Source: Pararhizobium sp. (GTDB lineage: Bacteria > Pseudomonadota > Alphaproteobacteria > Rhizobiales > Rhizobiaceae). From it: a stretch of 64,000 nucleotides of DNA. The notes beneath the pieces were generated by a model that was given only the letters and a program-made list of their open reading frames with translations, had not been told where the DNA came from and did no database searches. The DNA lies in contig JAURWE010000046.1 in the NCBI GenBank assembly GCA_030655075.1, forward strand, positions 124,001-188,000. Direction: 5' to 3'. The translations under genes were made by a program, and so were the position numbers. The first letter of the stretch is position 1, and each line of letters starts with the position of its first letter. This document shows positions 8,320-16,417 of the stretch, in pieces.

Positions 8320-8772
8320 CTAAGACCTGGCAGGAACGGGCAGGTCGACGGGAAAGTGCGGAAACACGAACAGCCCGCTGATCGTGCCCGAGGTACCGCC
8401 AGCCGCCACACGGGAGTGACCGGTGCAGAAAAGCGGATAGGTGGTGCCGGGCCGTGTGCCGATCGTGGTCGAATAGCAGAAGGAGGATGATATGACAGAG
8501 GCTTCCTCGAACAATGTCAGAATGTTCCGCCTGTCCTTGGCGTCGCAGCAGCGGATCAGGTCCATGATGCCGAAAGGGTCGATCTCGATGCCATAGCGCT
8601 GCCGGGCGAGGGGGCCGAGGTGGATCTGCCCCGTCGCAAGATCTGCCGACCATCCCTCCCACAGACATAGGCCACCGATGCCGGGATCATCAGGCGGTGC
8701 ACCGATCGGCTCTTCGTTTTCGATCCTGTCCGTCCTGATCATGATCGGTCCGATATCTTTTGGGCAGTGCAT
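8320..8772 (-). CDS. Small PAS-like single-domain protein (paralogue A)
   Basis: A 150-residue protein, or 140 if it starts at the internal ATG of residue 11. It lacks any effector domain and is similar along most of its length to the product of 16418-16864. Shared landmarks are W-S-x-DL near 40, DR followed by an LFE helix near 80, SSSFCYSTTI near 95, a second FC-x-G near 113, and GTI-x-G-x-F-x-FP-x-F near the end. The pattern suggests a PAS/heme-PAS-type sensory fold, but this is inferred. It is divergent from an XRE regulator, with a perfect 16-bp palindrome 16 bases before its start. Confidence 0.65.
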   Translation of the reverse strand: MHCPKDIGPIMIRTDRIENEEPIGAPPDDPGIGGLCLWEGWSADLATGQIHLGPLARQRYGIEIDPFGIMDLIRCCDAKDRRNILTLFEEASVISSSFCYSTTIGTRPGTTYPLFCTGHSRVAAGGTSGTISGLFVFPHFPVDLPVPARS

Positions 8773-8788
8773 CTGGATTTCGGTTTTA

Positions 8789-8804
8789 ACAAATCGCGAT
8801 TTGT
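8789..8804. promoter_or_regulatory. Perfect 16-bp palindrome, candidate operator
   Basis: ACAAATCGCGATTTGT is an exact palindrome lying 16 bases upstream of the PAS-like gene (8772) and about 100 bases upstream of the divergent XRE regulator gene (8907). Position and symmetry suit the binding site of a dimeric HTH repressor; binding by the neighbouring XRE protein is inferred. Confidence 0.6.
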
Positions 8805-8906
8805 CTTACTATTTTGGGCGTAACACGCAAAACTGGTATGTCCCATCAGTTAGCTGACATGAAGCCCGTATCAAACCGTTTTATATGATCATTTGCTAAA
8901 CCTGAG

Positions 8907-9578
8907 ATGGAAATGCCTCCATCTTCCATTCTGAGCTTTGGAAACGCCTGTCCGATGCATGACTTTCGTTCCGATCTTGTTCGTCAGCTCACGGCCTACC
9001 GCCTCAAGGTGGGCCTGACGCAGGACGATATTGCCTGGAAGCTCGGCTTCTCCCTGCCGTCCGTGTCGCGCTGGGAGCGTGGCGTCAGCTCTCCGGACCT
9101 GCGCGCCGTCGGCGCCATCGTCGATTTTCTCCGCCGCGCCGACGAGCAGACCGCCAAGCTGCTGTTTCGGGCCGTGGAGAACTCTCCGGAAAGCTGCAAC
9201 ATCTGGGAAGGCCGCGACGTCGTCTACCGGCTGGGTTCCCGCCGCGAATATGCCGAGAGCCCGCAGATGCGCGAGGTCATCGGCAAGAGCATCCGCCGTC
9301 ACCTGACCGGTCTTTACGAGCGCTGTATCGAGGACCGGCCGCTGGTCTCCTCGCTGGTCGCCGGCGAAATCGCCTCGGTCGATGTCTATGGCGGCGCCGC
9401 CCTGTCGATCACCAGCATTCCCGATGGCTTCGTGCAGATGAAGCGCCTGACCTTCCAGTCGGAGCTGAACACGATCATCCGCTGTACCACTCAGTCCTTC
9501 CTCATCGCCGCCGGTGCCGCGCCGATGGAAAACGGCGTCGTCGTCAAGACCTGGGACGAGCTTTCGCGGCCGTTCTGA
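8907..9578 (+). CDS. XRE-family transcriptional regulator with C-terminal sensory-like region
   Basis: 223 residues. The N-terminal helix-turn-helix (about 25-75) has the Cro/CI pattern: LTAYRLKVGLTQDDIAWKLG, then LPSVSRWERGVSSPD. The rest, about 95-223, has no motif I can name but looks globular and could be a PAS-like or effector-binding domain. The ATG at 8907 may be replaced by that at 8955 (MHDFRSDL), just ahead of the HTH. It is divergent from the PAS-like gene 8320-8772, with a perfect palindrome between them, suggesting a local regulatory pair. Confidence 0.8.
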   Translation: MEMPPSSILSFGNACPMHDFRSDLVRQLTAYRLKVGLTQDDIAWKLGFSLPSVSRWERGVSSPDLRAVGAIVDFLRRADEQTAKLLFRAVENSPESCNIWEGRDVVYRLGSRREYAESPQMREVIGKSIRRHLTGLYERCIEDRPLVSSLVAGEIASVDVYGGAALSITSIPDGFVQMKRLTFQSELNTIIRCTTQSFLIAAGAAPMENGVVVKTWDELSRPF

Positions 9579-9665
9579 CGGGTTGCGAAACGCCGCCAAC
9601 CCTTGCCGCGCCGGGCCCAATCCGCTAGGACACCGCCAACCTTTCTGACAGCGCGGATGATCCCC

Positions 9666-11306
9666 ATGAACGACAAGAAGAACAAGCCCCAGAAGCTGAA
9701 GGCCCGCCTGCCGCGCGGCTTCGTCGATCGTTCCGCCGCCGACATCCGCGCCGTCAACGAAATGACCGCAAAAATCCGCGAAGTCTACGAGCGTTACGGC
9801 TTCGACCCTGTGGAAACGCCGCTGTTCGAATATACCGACGCACTGGGAAAATTCCTGCCCGACAGCGACCGCCCCAACGAAGGCGTTTTCTCGCTGCAGG
9901 ACGATGACGAGCAGTGGATGAGCGCCCGCTACGACCTGACCGCGCCGCTCGCCCGCCATGTCGCCGAAAACTTCAACGACATCCAGCTGCCCTACCGCAC
10001 CTACCGCGCCGGCTACGTCTTCCGCAACGAAAAACCCGGCCCCGGCCGCTTCCGCCAGTTCATGCAGTTCGACGCCGACACCGTCGGCGCCGCCGGCGTC
10101 CAGGCCGACGCCGAAATGTGCATGATGATGGCCGACACGATGGAAGCGCTGGGGTTAAAGGGCCAATTTGTAATCAAATTTAACCATCGCAGATGGATTG
10201 AGACTGTAGTTGCGCTCGGATTTGAACTTGGAAAGCAAGATGCGACTGAGGTGCGAATTCTAGGGGCGATGAGAGCGCTCGATAAATGGGATCGATTGGG
10301 ATGGGCGGGTGTAGAGCTGCTTCTCGGCTTGGGGCGCAAAGACGAGAGTGGGGATGTTACTCTTGGTATGGGAATGAGCGAAGATGGAATTCACTTTATT
10401 CATGAAATTATTTCGTCGTTTGACCATTCAAAATATTCTCTGGAAGTACAAGAGGCTATTGCGAAGAAGTCTGTAATTGCTATCATCGAAAAAATAAAGA
10501 CAGATCCTTCGATTTCGGAAGAAAGAAGATTAAAGATCAATGGACTTTTAATTTCGTTCGAAATGTCGTCGAAAGACATTTTAGAAATTAATAGAATTTG
10601 TATTATTGATGACAAATATTCGAGTAGTATACGATTTGACCCTTCCGTAGTTCGTGGTCTCGAATACTATACCGGCCCTGTCTTCGAAGCCGAACTAACT
10701 TTCGCTGTGACAAACGAAAAAGGTGAAAAGGTCGTCTTTGGTTCGGTCGGCGGCGGCGGGCGTTATGATGGTCTGGTCTCGCGTTTCATGGGCCAGCCGG
10801 TTCCGGCCACAGGCTTTTCTATCGGCGTCTCGCGCCTGATGACTGCGTTGAAAAATCTTGGCAAGCTTGGGCAGGATGGAACGTTGGCTCCGATTCTCGT
10901 TACTATCATGGATCGCGACCAAATCGCTAGCTACGCAAAGCTGGCCAAGATGCTGCGCGATGGCCTGAATCCCCTCGACGAACATAGTCGCCCTTTGGGT
11001 CCGACAATCCCGGTGGAGCTTTACCAAGGTAACCCGAAGAATTTTGGAAATCAGCTGAAATACGCCGACCGCCGCAGTTCCCCCATCGCCATCATCCAGG
11101 GCGGCGACGAGCGGGCAGAGGGGCAGGTGCAGATCAAGGACCTGATCGAGGGCAAGCGCCTGTCCGGCGAGATCACCGACAACACCGCCTGGCGCGAGGC
11201 GCGCTCGGCGCAGTATGCGGTGGCGGAAGCCGACATGGTCGCCAAGGTCCGCGAGATCCTGGCGGCGCAGGCCGATGACCGGGCGCGGGCCTACAAGGAA
11301 GTTTGA
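9666..11306 (+). CDS. hisS: Histidyl-tRNA synthetase with an atypical AT-rich middle
   Basis: A 546-residue class II synthetase. The N-terminal catalytic core (motif 1 around 40-55, motif 2 FRNEKPGPGRFRQFMQFD near 120) and C-terminal half (RGLEYYTGPVFEAEL near 330, GSVGGGGRYDGLVSRFMG, GFSIGVSRL) are typical of the alphaproteobacterial type. Residues about 162-330 are coded by AT-rich, weakly biased DNA unlike the rest, and the protein is longer than the roughly 500 residues I expect for rhizobial HisRS. The frame stays open throughout, so it is probably functional but mosaic. The start at 9666 fits the family; upstream in-frame ATGs lack support. Confidence 0.93.
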   Translation: MNDKKNKPQKLKARLPRGFVDRSAADIRAVNEMTAKIREVYERYGFDPVETPLFEYTDALGKFLPDSDRPNEGVFSLQDDDEQWMSARYDLTAPLARHVAENFNDIQLPYRTYRAGYVFRNEKPGPGRFRQFMQFDADTVGAAGVQADAEMCMMMADTMEALGLKGQFVIKFNHRRWIETVVALGFELGKQDATEVRILGAMRALDKWDRLGWAGVELLLGLGRKDESGDVTLGMGMSEDGIHFIHEIISSFDHSKYSLEVQEAIAKKSVIAIIEKIKTDPSISEERRLKINGLLISFEMSSKDILEINRICIIDDKYSSSIRFDPSVVRGLEYYTGPVFEAELTFAVTNEKGEKVVFGSVGGGGRYDGLVSRFMGQPVPATGFSIGVSRLMTALKNLGKLGQDGTLAPILVTIMDRDQIASYAKLAKMLRDGLNPLDEHSRPLGPTIPVELYQGNPKNFGNQLKYADRRSSPIAIIQGGDERAEGQVQIKDLIEGKRLSGEITDNTAWREARSAQYAVAEADMVAKVREILAAQADDRARAYKEV

Positions 11307-11320
11307 GTTTGACGCGCGTT

Positions 11321-11403
11321 TACCCCCCTCTGTCACGCAGCCTGTCCTCGGGCTCGCCACAGGCGAGTCCCGGGGGTGACATCTCCCCCACAAGGGGGGA
11401 GAT
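11321..11403 (+). repeat. RIME-like hairpin repeat, copy 3, with expanded arm
   Basis: Same element as copy 1, but the small hairpin carries an extra arm: a GC-rich stem (CCTCGGGCTCGCC pairing with GGCGAGTCCCGGGG) is inserted between TGTCACGCAG and GGGTGACATC. It starts 14 bases after the hisS stop. Confidence 0.8.
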
Positions 11404-11462
11404 CAGTCTTTTCCCCTGCCAGCCTCTCGATCAAGGTCAGGGACGCACGAACGGTACGGCCA

Positions 11463-11511
11463 ATCTCCCCCCTTGTGGGGGAGATGTCGGCGTCGCCGAC
11501 AGAGGGGGGTA
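11463..11511 (-). repeat. RIME-like hairpin repeat, copy 4 (inverted)
   Basis: Inverted partner of copy 3. The small hairpin is GTCGGC-gtc-GCCGAC, another compensated variant of the stem. Confidence 0.85.
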
Positions 11512-11545
11512 TGCTTCCTCGATCTCTGAAGGACGTGGAAAAATC

Positions 11546-11592
11546 ACCCCACCCCGCCGCTTTGCGCCGACCCTCCCCCTCAAGGGGAGGGT
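11546..11592 (+). repeat. Second type of GC-rich hairpin repeat
   Basis: Contains an ACCCCACCCCGCCGC start, a GCGCCGACCCTCCCC segment and a CTCCCC-ctcaa-GGGGAG hairpin. It differs from the RIME-like copies in its left arm and resembles the units at 11701-11735 and 11811-11852. Confidence 0.65.
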
Positions 11593-11622
11593 AACGACAT
11601 TCCGCGCCCTCCGCACTCTCCC

Positions 11623-11670
11623 GATCTCCCCCCTTGAGGGGGAGATGTCACGAAGTGACAGAGGGGGGTA
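11623..11670 (-). repeat. RIME-like hairpin repeat, copy 5 (inverted)
   Basis: Same orientation as copy 4, with small hairpin GTCAC-gaa-GTGAC. It makes the hisS-hisZ gap a cluster of at least six repeat units. Confidence 0.85.
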
Positions 11671-11700
11671 TGTCTTCGCAGACTGTGAACTTCGTGGCTT

Positions 11701-11735
11701 TCCCCTCCCCAACCCTCCCCACAAGGGGCAGGGGG
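11701..11735 (+). repeat. Second-type GC-rich hairpin repeat
   Basis: CCCTCCCC-acaa-GGGGCAGGG unit. It forms an inverted pair with 11811-11852. Confidence 0.65.
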
Positions 11736-11810
11736 CGGTTCGGTGTGCGCCGCAACTTCAGAGCCGAGCACTGGCAGCTGGCCCAATTGGAGTTGACGAA
11801 GATCGCCACT

Positions 11811-11852
11811 CCCTCCCTCCCTCCCCCTTGTGGGGAGGGCCGGGGAGGGGGT
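11811..11852 (-). repeat. Second-type GC-rich hairpin repeat (inverted)
   Basis: Inverted relative to 11701-11735 (CTCCCCCTTGTGGGGAGGGC). It ends 23 bases before the hisZ start. Together with the preceding units it fills the 570 bp between hisS and hisZ; I see no gene in that stretch. Confidence 0.65.
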
Positions 11853-11874
11853 CTTCCTGTGAAGGCCAGCGCCG

Positions 11875-12996
11875 ATGCCCCTGATCAATCTCCCGAGCTT
11901 TGCCGCCGACCTGCTGGCCGATTTCGAGACGCTGGGGACAGCGCATGTCGATACGCCGGTCATCCAGCCGGCCGGGCCGTTCCTGGATATGGCCGGCGAA
12001 GACCTGCGCCGGCGCATCTTCATGACCGAGAGTGAGACCGGTGCCAGCCTCTGCCTGCGGCCGGAATTTACCATTCCCGTCTGCATCCGCCATATCGAGA
12101 CCGCCACCGGCACGCCGAAGCGTTATTCCTATCTCGGCCAGGTGTTCCGCCAGCGCCGCGAGGGTGCCAATGAATTCTATCAGGCAGGCATCGAGGATCT
12201 CGGCGAGACCGACGTTGCCAGCGCCGATGCGCGCACGCTGAGCGACGCCATCGCCATCCTGACGAACCGGCTGCCGGGCAGGGTGCTGGATGTGACGCTC
12301 GGCGACCAGACGGTGTTCGAGGCGGTGGTTGCCGCCAGCGGCCTGCCGTCCGGCTGGCAGAAACGCCTCGTCCACGCATTCGGCAATCTGGACCGGCTCG
12401 ATGCGCTGCTGACGACACTGGCAAGGCCGCAGCCGGTGGCCGGTCTCACCCCGGAAGTCCAGGCGCTGCTGGCCGCCGGTGACGATGCAACGCTGATTGC
12501 CCATATCGACGCGACGATGGAAGCGACCGGCTATTCCACCAATGCCAGCCGCGCTCCGGCCGAAATCGCCCGGCGGCTGAAGGAAAAGATGGCGCTGGCC
12601 AGCATCCGGCTCGACCAGCGCACGCTGGCCCTGCTGCGCGAATTCCTGTCGCTGGAAGTGTCGCTCGCCGATGCGCCGGCGACGCTGTTTGCCTTTGCCG
12701 AAAAATCCGGATTGAAGCTCGAAGCCGCCCTGTCGCGCTTCGATGCCCGCGTCGCAGCGCTCGGCAACACCGGCGCCGATCTCGCCGCCATCCGCTACCG
12801 TGCCGCCTTCGGCCGCCCGCTCGATTATTACACCGGCCTCGTCTTCGAGGTGACCGTGCAAGGCTCTTCCGCCGTGCTGGCCGGTGGCGGCCGCTTCGAC
12901 CGGCTGATGACGCTGCTCGGCGCCAAGACCCACATTCCCGCCGTCGGCTTTGCGCTCTGGCTCGACCGGATCGACACCGCGAGGTCGCAGCCATGA
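11875..12996 (+). CDS. hisZ: ATP phosphoribosyltransferase regulatory subunit HisZ
   Basis: A 373-residue HisRS-like paralogue that lacks aminoacylation activity and forms the histidine-biosynthesis enzyme ATP phosphoribosyltransferase together with short HisG. It keeps the class II core (LCLRPEFTIPVCIRHI near 63, YLGQVFRQRREG near 85, FGRPLDYYTGLVFEV near 310, GGGRFDRL near 340). Its stop overlaps the hisG ATG by four bases. Histidine biosynthesis and the HisRS ancestor are thus in one locus. Confidence 0.94.
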   Translation: MPLINLPSFAADLLADFETLGTAHVDTPVIQPAGPFLDMAGEDLRRRIFMTESETGASLCLRPEFTIPVCIRHIETATGTPKRYSYLGQVFRQRREGANEFYQAGIEDLGETDVASADARTLSDAIAILTNRLPGRVLDVTLGDQTVFEAVVAASGLPSGWQKRLVHAFGNLDRLDALLTTLARPQPVAGLTPEVQALLAAGDDATLIAHIDATMEATGYSTNASRAPAEIARRLKEKMALASIRLDQRTLALLREFLSLEVSLADAPATLFAFAEKSGLKLEAALSRFDARVAALGNTGADLAAIRYRAAFGRPLDYYTGLVFEVTVQGSSAVLAGGGRFDRLMTLLGAKTHIPAVGFALWLDRIDTARSQP

Positions 12997-13688
12997 CCAT
13001 CACCATCGCTCTGCCCTCCAAGGGCCGCATGAAGGAAGACGCCTCTGATATCTTCGAGCGCGCCGGCATGAAGATCGTGGCTGTCGGCAACGACCGCTCC
13101 TATCGCGGCCGCGTCGAAGGGTCTGACGACATCGAGATCGCCTTTCTTTCGGCCTCCGAAATCTCGCGCGAGATCGGTAATGGCTCGGTCGATTTCGGCG
13201 TTACCGGCGAGGACCTGATCCGCGAAGGCATTGCCGACGCCGACGCCCGCGTCGAAATCTGCGCCCGGCTCGGCTTCGGCCATGCCGACGTGATCGTTGC
13301 CGTTCCGGACATCTGGCTCGATGTCGATACGATGGCCGACCTCGGAGACGTTGCCGCCGATTTTCGCGCCCGCCATGGCCGCCGCCTGGCGATCGCCACC
13401 AAATACTGGCGGCTGACCCAACAGTTTTTCTCCAGCCAGCACGGCATTCAGCTCTACCGCATCGTCGAAAGCCTCGGTGCCACGGAAGGCGCGCCGGCCT
13501 CGGGCTCGGCCGATATCATCGTCGATATCACCTCCACCGGCTCGACGCTCAGGGCCAATCACCTGAAGATCCTGTCGGATGGCGTCATGCTGAAATCCGA
13601 AGCCTGCCTCGTGCGCGCCCGCAAGGCCGAACACGAGGGCGATGCCTCGGTCGCCAGGATCATCGCGGCGGTGCGCGGCGCGCTCTGA
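12993..13688 (+). CDS. hisG: ATP phosphoribosyltransferase catalytic subunit, short form
   Basis: A 231-residue catalytic subunit for the first step of histidine biosynthesis (ATP + PRPP to phosphoribosyl-ATP). It has the short-form architecture: it lacks the C-terminal regulatory domain of the long form and needs HisZ, which is encoded immediately upstream with ATGA overlap. The PRPP-binding segment (VDITSTGSTLRANHL) is near residue 172-186. The start is fixed by coupling to hisZ. Confidence 0.95.
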   Translation: MTITIALPSKGRMKEDASDIFERAGMKIVAVGNDRSYRGRVEGSDDIEIAFLSASEISREIGNGSVDFGVTGEDLIREGIADADARVEICARLGFGHADVIVAVPDIWLDVDTMADLGDVAADFRARHGRRLAIATKYWRLTQQFFSSQHGIQLYRIVESLGATEGAPASGSADIIVDITSTGSTLRANHLKILSDGVMLKSEACLVRARKAEHEGDASVARIIAAVRGAL

Positions 13689-13690
13689 GC

Positions 13691-14221
13691 CTACTTCTTG
13701 TAGAGCAGCCGGTACCGGCGCCCGGCCCCCAGCCGGTAGGCGCTGCGCGACAGAAGCGCGGCGAGGCCGGACAGATACCAGGCCGTGACAAAGCCGATGC
13801 CGCCCCAGATCAGCCCCGGCAGGCTGACCGGTATGGCCGGAATGAAATCGCGCCAGGTGTTTTGCAGGATCGCCGCATCCGCGTCCTGCAGCAGGATCAG
13901 CGGTTTCAGCACCGGCGATGCCGACGCCAGCGATGCCTGCTGCTGCTCCAGGATCTCGTAGCGGTTGATCGTCCGCTTCATCGTGTCGCCCTGCTGCTTC
14001 AAAAATTGTTCGCTGGAGATCGCGTAGAGATTGAGCGCCTCGGCGCGGTCGAGCGTGTTCTGCCGGGCTTGCCGGTCGAAATCGTCGACGATGACCCGCA
14101 GTTCGTCGATCGCCCCGCCGATCCGCTGCCGGTACTGCTGCGCAAGCTCCGGCGCCTGCGAAAACAGGACGCCGCCGATAAGGCCGGTGATCAGGGCGAT
14201 GATTCTGGCGATCGATCTCAT
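13691..14221 (-). CDS. DUF2937 family membrane protein
   Basis: About 176 residues from the ATG at 14221 (a longer in-frame start exists at 14290). It has a hydrophobic N-terminal segment (about 6-20), a long helical region rich in Gln/Asp and Arg (about 25-105, probably coiled coil in the periplasm), and a second membrane segment near 135-155 followed by a basic tail. This matches the DUF2937 pattern. The function is unknown. It converges on hisG with only 2 bp between stops. Confidence 0.75.
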   Translation of the reverse strand: MRSIARIIALITGLIGGVLFSQAPELAQQYRQRIGGAIDELRVIVDDFDRQARQNTLDRAEALNLYAISSEQFLKQQGDTMKRTINRYEILEQQQASLASASPVLKPLILLQDADAAILQNTWRDFIPAIPVSLPGLIWGGIGFVTAWYLSGLAALLSRSAYRLGAGRRYRLLYKK

Positions 14222-14340
14222 GCGGGTCCCGGGCGTTGTTGCCGACATTGTTCTAACGGCGGGCAGGACGAAAGGTTCGAACCCGTGCATCCGGTATCGC
14301 TTATGCCCGGATTATCCGGCAAATTTCTGTCCATAAGCGG

Positions 14341-14369
14341 CTGACAATTTGGACACGAGTGTCTATATT
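14341..14369 (+). promoter_or_regulatory. Sigma-70-type promoter of the GST gene
   Basis: -35 CTGACA (14341-14346), 17-bp spacer, -10 TATATT (14364-14369), about 25 bases before the ATG. The spacer contains the inverted repeat GACAC-ga-GTGTC, see the next entry. Confidence 0.65.
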
Positions 14370-14377
14370 ATGTGTCC
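14351..14377. promoter_or_regulatory. Candidate operator overlapping the GST promoter
   Basis: GGACAC (14351-14356) and GTGTCC (14372-14377) flank the -10 hexamer, and a third half-site makes the perfect GACAC-ga-GTGTC between 14352 and 14363. The symmetry and placement suggest repressor binding. The regulator is unknown. Confidence 0.5.
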
Positions 14378-14394
14378 CAATCTAGGAGATACTC

Positions 14395-15102
14395 ATGGCA
14401 GATCTGTCCGCTTTCCCGATCAACGACCGCTGGCCCGCCGCCAATCCCGATATTATCCAGCTCTATTCGCTGGCAACGCCGAACGGCGTCAAGGTCGCGA
14501 TCGCGCTCGAAGAACTCGGCCTGCCCTATGAACCGCATTTCATTCCGTTTGGCCCCGAAGGCGTAAAATCCCCGGAATTCCAGTCGCTCAATCCCAATGG
14601 CCGCATTCCGGCGATCATCGATCCGAATGGCCCAGACGGCAAGCCGCTCGGCCTTTTTGAGTCCGGCGCCATTCTCGTCTATCTGGCTGAGAAGACCGGC
14701 AAGCTCATTCCGGCCGATGCTGCCGGCAAGTATGAGACGCTCGCCTGGCTCATGTTCCAGATGGGTGGCGTCGGCCCGATGTTCGGCCAGTTCGGCCATT
14801 TCTTCAAGTTTGCCGCCGACAAGGTCGCCAACAATTCCTACCCTGTGGAGCGCTACCGCGACGAGACCAAGCGGCTTCTGGGCGTGCTGGAAGCCCGTCT
14901 CGACGGCCGCCAATGGCTGATGGGCGATGAGTACACCATCGCCGATATCGCCAGCTTCCCCTGGGTGCGCGGCGCCGATGTCTTCTATGGCGGCCGTGAG
15001 GCGCTGGATTATGCCAGCTTCCCGAATGTCACGGCCTGGGTCGAGCGCGCCGCCGCCCGTCCGGCCAGCGTCAAGGGACTGGAGATCCCCAGGAAGGATT
15101 AA
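14395..15102 (+). CDS. Glutathione S-transferase, YghU/YfcG-like
   Basis: 235 residues. The N-terminal thioredoxin-like domain (about 20-105: IQLYSLATPNGVKVAIALEE, NPNGRIPAI, LFESGAILVYLAEKTG) and the C-terminal helical domain (MGDEYTIADIASFPWVRG) match the Nu-class GSTs that reduce disulfides or peroxides using glutathione. The substrate cannot be inferred. It has a good TAGGAGAT ribosome site and its own promoter with palindromic sites. An FAD oxidoreductase lies downstream on the same strand after a 76-bp gap containing a weak hairpin (15122-15145). Confidence 0.88.
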   Translation: MADLSAFPINDRWPAANPDIIQLYSLATPNGVKVAIALEELGLPYEPHFIPFGPEGVKSPEFQSLNPNGRIPAIIDPNGPDGKPLGLFESGAILVYLAEKTGKLIPADAAGKYETLAWLMFQMGGVGPMFGQFGHFFKFAADKVANNSYPVERYRDETKRLLGVLEARLDGRQWLMGDEYTIADIASFPWVRGADVFYGGREALDYASFPNVTAWVERAAARPASVKGLEIPRKD

Positions 15103-15178
15103 CGGGCCATACCCATGCACCTGCCCGAGTTGACGAAGCTTCGGGCGGGGGCTAGGTCTCAGGCAACAAGAAAAATGC

Positions 15179-16411
15179 ATGGGTGGAACAGACGTGACGG
15201 ACAGACTTGTTGTGATCGGGGGCGGGCAGGCGGCTTTTGCGCTCGTTGCTAAACTTCGCGCCCTGAAAGATATGCGGCCGGTCACCATCGTCGCTGCCGA
15301 ACACAGCCTTCCCTATCAGCGCCCGCCACTGTCGAAGAAATATCTCTTGGGTGAGGCCGATCTCGACCGGCTGCTCTACCGCTCGGAAAGCTGGTACACC
15401 GACAACAGCGTCGATGTCCGCCTCGGCACCGCTGTCACAGCGATCGATCGTGCTGCCAAGACGGTGGCGCTCGATGATGGTGCGACACTGGAATACGGCA
15501 CTCTGGCGCTTGCCACCGGCTCGACGCCGCGCCGCCTGCCGGCCAGTGTCGGAGGCGATCTCGACGGCATCTTCGTCATCCGCGATTTCAAACATGCTGA
15601 TGCTCTGGCCGGAGACATGAAGCCGGGCAGAAGGGCGCTCATCGTCGGCGGCGGTTATATCGGCCTTGAGGCCGCAGCGGTCGCCCGCAGTTCCGGGCTC
15701 GAAGTCACGGTCATCGAAATGGCCGACCGCATTCTCCAGCGCGTCGCCTCTGCCGCCACGTCGAAACTCGTCAAGGATATCCACATCGCCCGGGGTGTCG
15801 ATATCAGAGAGAGCACCGGGCTGGTGCGGCTGATCGGCGAAAACGGCCGCGTCACCGGCGCAGAGCTTTCTGGCGGCGTAACCATCGCCGTTGATCTCGT
15901 CATCGTCGGCATCGGTGTCGGCGCCAATGATGAACTGGCGCGGGAGGCCGGCCTCGACGTGGCAAACGGCGTCGTGGTCGATGCCTTCGCCCAGACCTCC
16001 GATCCGGCCATCTACGCCATCGGCGACTGCGCCGTGCTGCCCTTCCGGGGCCAGATGATCCGGCTGGAATCTGTCCAGAATGCCGTCGATCAGGCCGAGG
16101 CTGTTGCCGCCCGTCTGGCCGGTAGCGAGGCCGCCTACGAGCCAAAACCCTGGTTCTGGTCCGATCAGTATGACGTGAAGCTGCAGATCGCCGGCTTCGG
16201 CCATGGCCATGATGAGACGATCGTTCGGGCAGGCCAACGCGAAGGCAGTGTGTCGGTCTGGTATTTCCGCGAAGGCAAGCTGGTGGCGGTCGATGCGATC
16301 AACGACGCCAAGGCCTATGTCACCGGCAAAAAGCTGATCGAAGCCGGCATCCAGCCGGACCGGGCGGTGCTGGAAAATCCCGAGATCGACCTGAAAGTAT
16401 TGCTCAGCTGA
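15179..16411 (+). CDS. NAD(P)H:ferredoxin/rubredoxin-type FAD oxidoreductase
   Basis: A 410-residue pyridine-nucleotide-disulfide oxidoreductase of the ferredoxin-reductase branch. The FAD-binding Rossmann site is at the N-terminus (VVIGGGQAAFAL, residues 10-21), the NAD-binding site near 155 (ALIVGGGYIGLEAAAVARSS), and the FAD-contacting IYAIGDCA near 280. The C-terminal reductase domain (WFWSDQYDVKLQIAGF) is typical of rhodocoxin/terredoxin reductases that feed cytochrome P450 or ring-hydroxylating oxygenases. No such partner is in the window, so the electron acceptor is unknown. Confidence 0.85.
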   Translation: MGGTDVTDRLVVIGGGQAAFALVAKLRALKDMRPVTIVAAEHSLPYQRPPLSKKYLLGEADLDRLLYRSESWYTDNSVDVRLGTAVTAIDRAAKTVALDDGATLEYGTLALATGSTPRRLPASVGGDLDGIFVIRDFKHADALAGDMKPGRRALIVGGGYIGLEAAAVARSSGLEVTVIEMADRILQRVASAATSKLVKDIHIARGVDIRESTGLVRLIGENGRVTGAELSGGVTIAVDLVIVGIGVGANDELAREAGLDVANGVVVDAFAQTSDPAIYAIGDCAVLPFRGQMIRLESVQNAVDQAEAVAARLAGSEAAYEPKPWFWSDQYDVKLQIAGFGHGHDETIVRAGQREGSVSVWYFREGKLVAVDAINDAKAYVTGKKLIEAGIQPDRAVLENPEIDLKVLLS

Positions 16412-16417
16412 GCTGCG

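Noticed and set aside
11321..11852. Repeat cluster considered as a CRISPR array
   Set aside because: Units are in both orientations, of unequal length, with no regular spacers, and no cas genes are present.
11303..11874. Open frames inside the repeat cluster
   Set aside because: They consist of repeat sequence such as SPLEGEMSRSDRGGY, which appears in several gaps; it is translated repeat, not protein.
15122..15145. Hairpin after the GST gene as terminator
   Set aside because: Six-base stem with a 12-base loop and no T tract; too weak to annotate.
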